Below the pieces are notes generated by a model. The model worked only from the letters and a program-made list of their open reading frames with translations, was not told the origin of the DNA and did not search any database. From assembly GCA_012274205.1 (NCBI GenBank), contig JAAOZY010000180.1:1-6436 (forward strand): a stretch of DNA of 6,436 nt, read 5' to 3'. Below are positions 6,248-6,436 of this stretch, piece by piece. Source of the DNA: Betaproteobacteria bacterium (GTDB taxonomy: Bacteria; Pseudomonadota; Gammaproteobacteria; Burkholderiales; SG8-39). Position 1 is the first letter of the stretch, and each line of letters opens with the position of its first letter. The position numbers and the translations under genes were made by a program.

Positions 6248-6436
6248 TCAGTTCGCCGCGAGCGTGGCGGCGGCCCGGGCGGCCGGCGCGAAGCTGCGAA
6301 TCGTGTGCGCCAGAGGCGTTTCGATCGTCTCGGCAAACACGCCGGTCATGCCGGCGTCGTCGACGCGCTTGCGGATCTCGGCGACATCGACGGTGTACGA
6401 GCCGCGCTCCTTCATGCGCTCGAAATAGACCGAGCC
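6248..6436 (-). CDS. C-terminal 62 residues of an unrecognised protein, cut by window edge
   Basis: The minus-strand frame enters from the right edge and ends at TGA (TCA at 6248-6250). The visible piece begins GSVYFERMKERGSYTVDV and continues with a mixed-charge, helix-prone stretch (AEIRKRVDDAGMTGVF), then an Ala-rich tail ending LAAN. It has no membrane segment or motif I can assign. Its coding nature is supported by ordinary amino-acid balance and a third-position G/C bias, and by the 73-base spacing to the amaB-like gene on the same strand. Co-transcription with that gene suggests a role in the same catabolic pathway, but no function is claimed. Confidence 0.6.
   Translation of the reverse strand, partial: GSVYFERMKERGSYTVDVAEIRKRVDDAGMTGVFAETIETPLAHTIRSFAPAARAAATLAAN

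Noticed and set aside
6175..6336. N-terminal extension of the ALDH7 frame by 54 codons
   Set aside because: The extension is Arg/Pro-rich, overlaps the upstream gene's coding end, and is not needed by the family; ATG 6174 has a good ribosome site.

Overview
This GC-rich window, with long antisense open frames typical of high-GC genomes, looks like a betaproteobacterial chromosome. Burkholderiales (Bordetella/Achromobacter/Variovorax-like) is the best guess. The main clue is a periplasmic Bug/TctC-type solute-binding protein, a family greatly expanded in that order. The assignment is inference from gene content, not from a marker gene.

Layout, left to right. (1) Positions 1-689 (+) hold the C-terminal part of an ornithine cyclodeaminase/mu-crystallin family protein, cut by the window edge. 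(2) Positions 690-1233 are a 544-base stretch with no convincing gene; it contains a near-perfect FNR/ANR-type box at 735-748. (3) Positions 1234-4506 (+) are a tight three-gene transport cluster: a 510-residue multi-spanning permease resembling the ion-transporter superfamily, a 320-residue Bug-family binding protein with a signal peptide (start reassigned to GTG 2817), and a 240-residue TauE/SafE-family membrane protein 4 bases downstream. (4) Positions 4507-4670 separate two convergent units and carry a 121-base imperfect inverted repeat built from roughly 9-10-base ACGCARAAG-like units, followed by a second hairpin that overlaps the stop codon of the next gene. (5) Positions 4669-6174 (-) encode an ALDH7-family aldehyde dehydrogenase (alpha-aminoadipic semialdehyde / piperideine-6-carboxylate dehydrogenase type, AmaB-like). 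Just upstream on the same strand is the last 62 codons of a gene I do not recognise (6248-6436).

How they may work together. The permease, binding protein and TauE/SafE protein are probably co-transcribed and may handle one organic anion. The oddity is that the Bug protein lacks TctA/TctB partners and sits instead beside a single-polypeptide permease. The AmaB-like dehydrogenase points to lysine/pipecolate breakdown. The ornithine cyclodeaminase/mu-crystallin family includes cyclic ketimine reductases, so a link between the two ends of the window is possible but unproven. Most of the window is ordinary catabolic and transport content. The points that deserve attention are the unusual transporter pairing, the repeat-rich convergent junction and the isolated FNR-type box.
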